From assembly GCA_014728015.1 (NCBI GenBank), contig WJMI01000219.1, positions 1 through 34,012 of the forward strand: a stretch of 34,012 nucleotides of DNA, in the 5' to 3' direction. The stretch is from Chitinivibrionales bacterium (GTDB taxonomy: Bacteria > Fibrobacterota > Chitinivibrionia > Chitinivibrionales > WJMI01). Within the stretch, counting starts at the first letter, position 1. Every line of letters begins with the position of its first letter. The notes beneath the pieces are model-generated. The model had not been told where the DNA came from and did not search any database. It was given only the letters and a program-made list of their open reading frames with translations. Of this stretch, positions 32,496-34,012 are shown piece by piece. Both the position numbers and the translations under genes were made by a program.

Positions 32496-34012
32496 ATGCT
32501 TCCAGTTATTCCCCGCTATCCCCGACGAATACCCGAGCGCGAATTCTATCCACTGGCGTACCATTACATGTATTTGTCCCGTGCCATGGAAGAGCGGTTC
32601 ATTGAGCTTTTCAAGAAAGGGCATGTAAAGGGGACCGTAATCATTTCCATGGGCGGAGAGGCGACTACCGTCGGCATGGCAATGCCGTTTCGACCGGGAC
32701 AGGATGTCGCATCAATCATGCATCGGGACATGGCCAGTCATATAATCTTCGGCATGTCGCCCCGGGCTTTGATGTGCCAGTACATGGCCAATGCGCAAAG
32801 CCCGACCCACGGACGCGAGGGGAACGTGCATCACGGGGATGCGGCGGCACGGCGGTTCCCCATGATAAGCCATATCGGCAACATGCTGGCGCCGTGTGTC
32901 GGGGGCACGTGGGCCGCGCGAAGAAACGGCGAGGACATTTACGGTATCGCGGTTATTGGCGATGGCGGCACCAGTACGGGAGACTTTCATGAGTCGATCA
33001 ATCTGGCCTCGGTACGCAAAGCGCCGGTGCTCTTTATGATCGAGAATAATCATCTTGCCTATTCAACTCCCACCGAGCTTCAATTCAACTGCGAGCGTCT
33101 CTCGGACCGCGCCGCGGGCTACGGCATTCAAGGGGTAACCATCGACGGGACCGATGTGTGGGGTGTATACCAGGCCGTGCTGACCGCTCTGGACACGATG
33201 AAAGAAACATCGCTGCCCTACATTATCGAAAGCGATTGTCTCAGGCTGAAGGGCCACGCGGTATACGACAACGCCGAATACGTCACCGGCGAGCAGCTGG
33301 CCGAATGGCAGAAACGCGATCCGCTGCCCAAGGCGCGACAGAAGCTGGCCGAGGTCGGCGGGTTCACGGAGGAACGCATCGTTGAGCTTGAAAAAGGCAT
33401 CGAAAAGGAGGTGGACAGTCAGCTCCGCGATGCGCTCGGCGTATCACGACCGAATCCGGCCGAACCTCCCTGGAATGTCTATGCGCCGGCCGATACCCGC
33501 ACGGTGGATGCCTACCAGGCGACCAAGGTCAAGAACGGGGCCGCTGTTACGCGGGCGCTCGACTATGTACTGTCGCGGCATCCGGAGGCCGTCCTTCTTG
33601 GACAGGACATCGGACGCTACGGTTCCGCCTTCAAGACCTGCAAGGGGCTTTTTGAGAAGTTCGGCGCCGACCGGGTTATCGACATGCCTATCTGCGAGTC
33701 GGCATCGGTTGGGTTCATGCTCGGCGCATCCCAGACAGGGTGCAGGCCGATCATGGAATTTCAGTTCGCGGATTTCGGCACCGAGGCGGTGACCCAGCTC
33801 GGTCTAAACAGCGCGACCTGGTATTTCAGGGCGGGCCGCCCGGCGCCCATGCTCCTGCGGTTCCCTTGCGGAGCAGGCATTACCTTGGGGGCCTTTCATT
33901 CCGGGGAGTTCGAAGGTCTGTGGTCCCGGTTCCCCGGCCTCAAGATTCTCTATCCGGCGACGGCACAGGAGACATTCGAGGCGCTTGTCGCGGGCTTCTA
34001 CGATCCCAATCC
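32496..34012 (+). CDS. Fused thiamine-diphosphate 2-oxoacid dehydrogenase E1 (alpha-beta), cut by window end
   Basis: The 505 residues present carry an E1 alpha domain (about 20-310) and the start of an E1 beta domain (from about 342) in one chain. The thiamine-diphosphate motif is GDG at 155-157 with NN at 184-185. HRDMASHIIFG and SPTHGREGNVHHGD are alpha-subunit segments. KNGAAVTRALDYVL and AVLLGQDIGRYG open the beta part, and Glu401 in MPICESASVG is the likely cofactor-activating glutamate. Such fusions oxidatively decarboxylate pyruvate or branched-chain 2-oxoacids with E2 and E3. The substrate is not decided. The start at 32496 has only a weak ribosome-binding site. The C-terminal part is outside the window. 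Confidence 0.92.
   Translation, partial: MLPVIPRYPRRIPEREFYPLAYHYMYLSRAMEERFIELFKKGHVKGTVIISMGGEATTVGMAMPFRPGQDVASIMHRDMASHIIFGMSPRALMCQYMANAQSPTHGREGNVHHGDAAARRFPMISHIGNMLAPCVGGTWAARRNGEDIYGIAVIGDGGTSTGDFHESINLASVRKAPVLFMIENNHLAYSTPTELQFNCERLSDRAAGYGIQGVTIDGTDVWGVYQAVLTALDTMKETSLPYIIESDCLRLKGHAVYDNAEYVTGEQLAEWQKRDPLPKARQKLAEVGGFTEERIVELEKGIEKEVDSQLRDALGVSRPNPAEPPWNVYAPADTRTVDAYQATKVKNGAAVTRALDYVLSRHPEAVLLGQDIGRYGSAFKTCKGLFEKFGADRVIDMPICESASVGFMLGASQTGCRPIMEFQFADFGTEAVTQLGLNSATWYFRAGRPAPMLLRFPCGAGITLGAFHSGEFEGLWSRFPGLKILYPATAQETFEALVAGFYDPN

Noticed and set aside
1-34012. CRISPR arrays, tRNA or rRNA genes, insertion sequences, long direct repeats
   Set aside because: I looked for regularly spaced repeats, tRNA-like cloverleaf ends and transposase motifs and saw none.

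Overview
The window is GC-rich, densely packed bacterial DNA with no gene-free stretch over about 290 bases. Two Wza-type outer-membrane export proteins, a GT9 (heptosyltransferase-like) domain and lipoprotein-like signals indicate a double-membraned (Gram-negative) organism. The gene mix (PyrK/PyrD type 1B pair, MurJ-family flippase, fused E1 alpha/beta dehydrogenase, lipoprotein with Ig-like and PPC domains) suggests the Fibrobacterota/Chitinispirillia or wider FCB area, but that placement is an impression, not a result. I saw no tRNA, rRNA, CRISPR array, transposase or phage gene.

Layout. (1) 1-2694, minus: GT4, sulfotransferase and a GT4 cut by the window edge, joined by ATGA and TAGTG overlaps. 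(2) 2757-8088, plus: pyrK, pyrD and rlpA overlap head to tail and run into GT4, radical SAM/SPASM and an exostosin-like glycosyltransferase, again joined by ATGA overlaps. (3) 8218-20603: the polysaccharide assembly core. Chain-length regulator (Wzz), polymerase (Wzy) and export protein (Wza) are followed by a GT9-GT4 fusion and a GT4, then a second Wza, Wzy and Wzz in reverse order, so the map reads as a mirror image. (4) 20856-24617, plus: two GT4 enzymes and a MurJ/Wzx-type flippase. (5) 24637-34012: mostly housekeeping genes: MerR regulator, gpsA, der, an unrecognised coiled-coil/TPR protein, a probable lipoprotein, miaA, a Nudix hydrolase, exonuclease III and the start of a fused 2-oxoacid dehydrogenase E1.

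How it fits together. Regions 1-4 look like a Wzx/Wzy-dependent cell-surface or extracellular polysaccharide locus. Glycosyltransferases build a lipid-linked repeat, the MurJ-like protein would flip it, Wzy polymerases with Wzz co-polymerases would lengthen it, and Wza proteins would export it. The sulfotransferase suggests sulfate decoration. One flippase appears to serve two polymerase/co-polymerase/exporter sets. I see no initiating sugar-phosphate transferase, no tyrosine-kinase domain on either Wzz and no sugar-nucleotide synthesis genes, so the locus probably continues to the left.

Regulatory signals. A TATATT hexamer recurs just upstream of many transcription units on both strands, and by eye I did not find it inside genes, so it is probably the -10 element of the main promoter class. 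Both wza genes carry a stem-loop starting at the same distance from this hexamer. The MerR promoter places the transcript start at the start codon, suggesting a leaderless mRNA.
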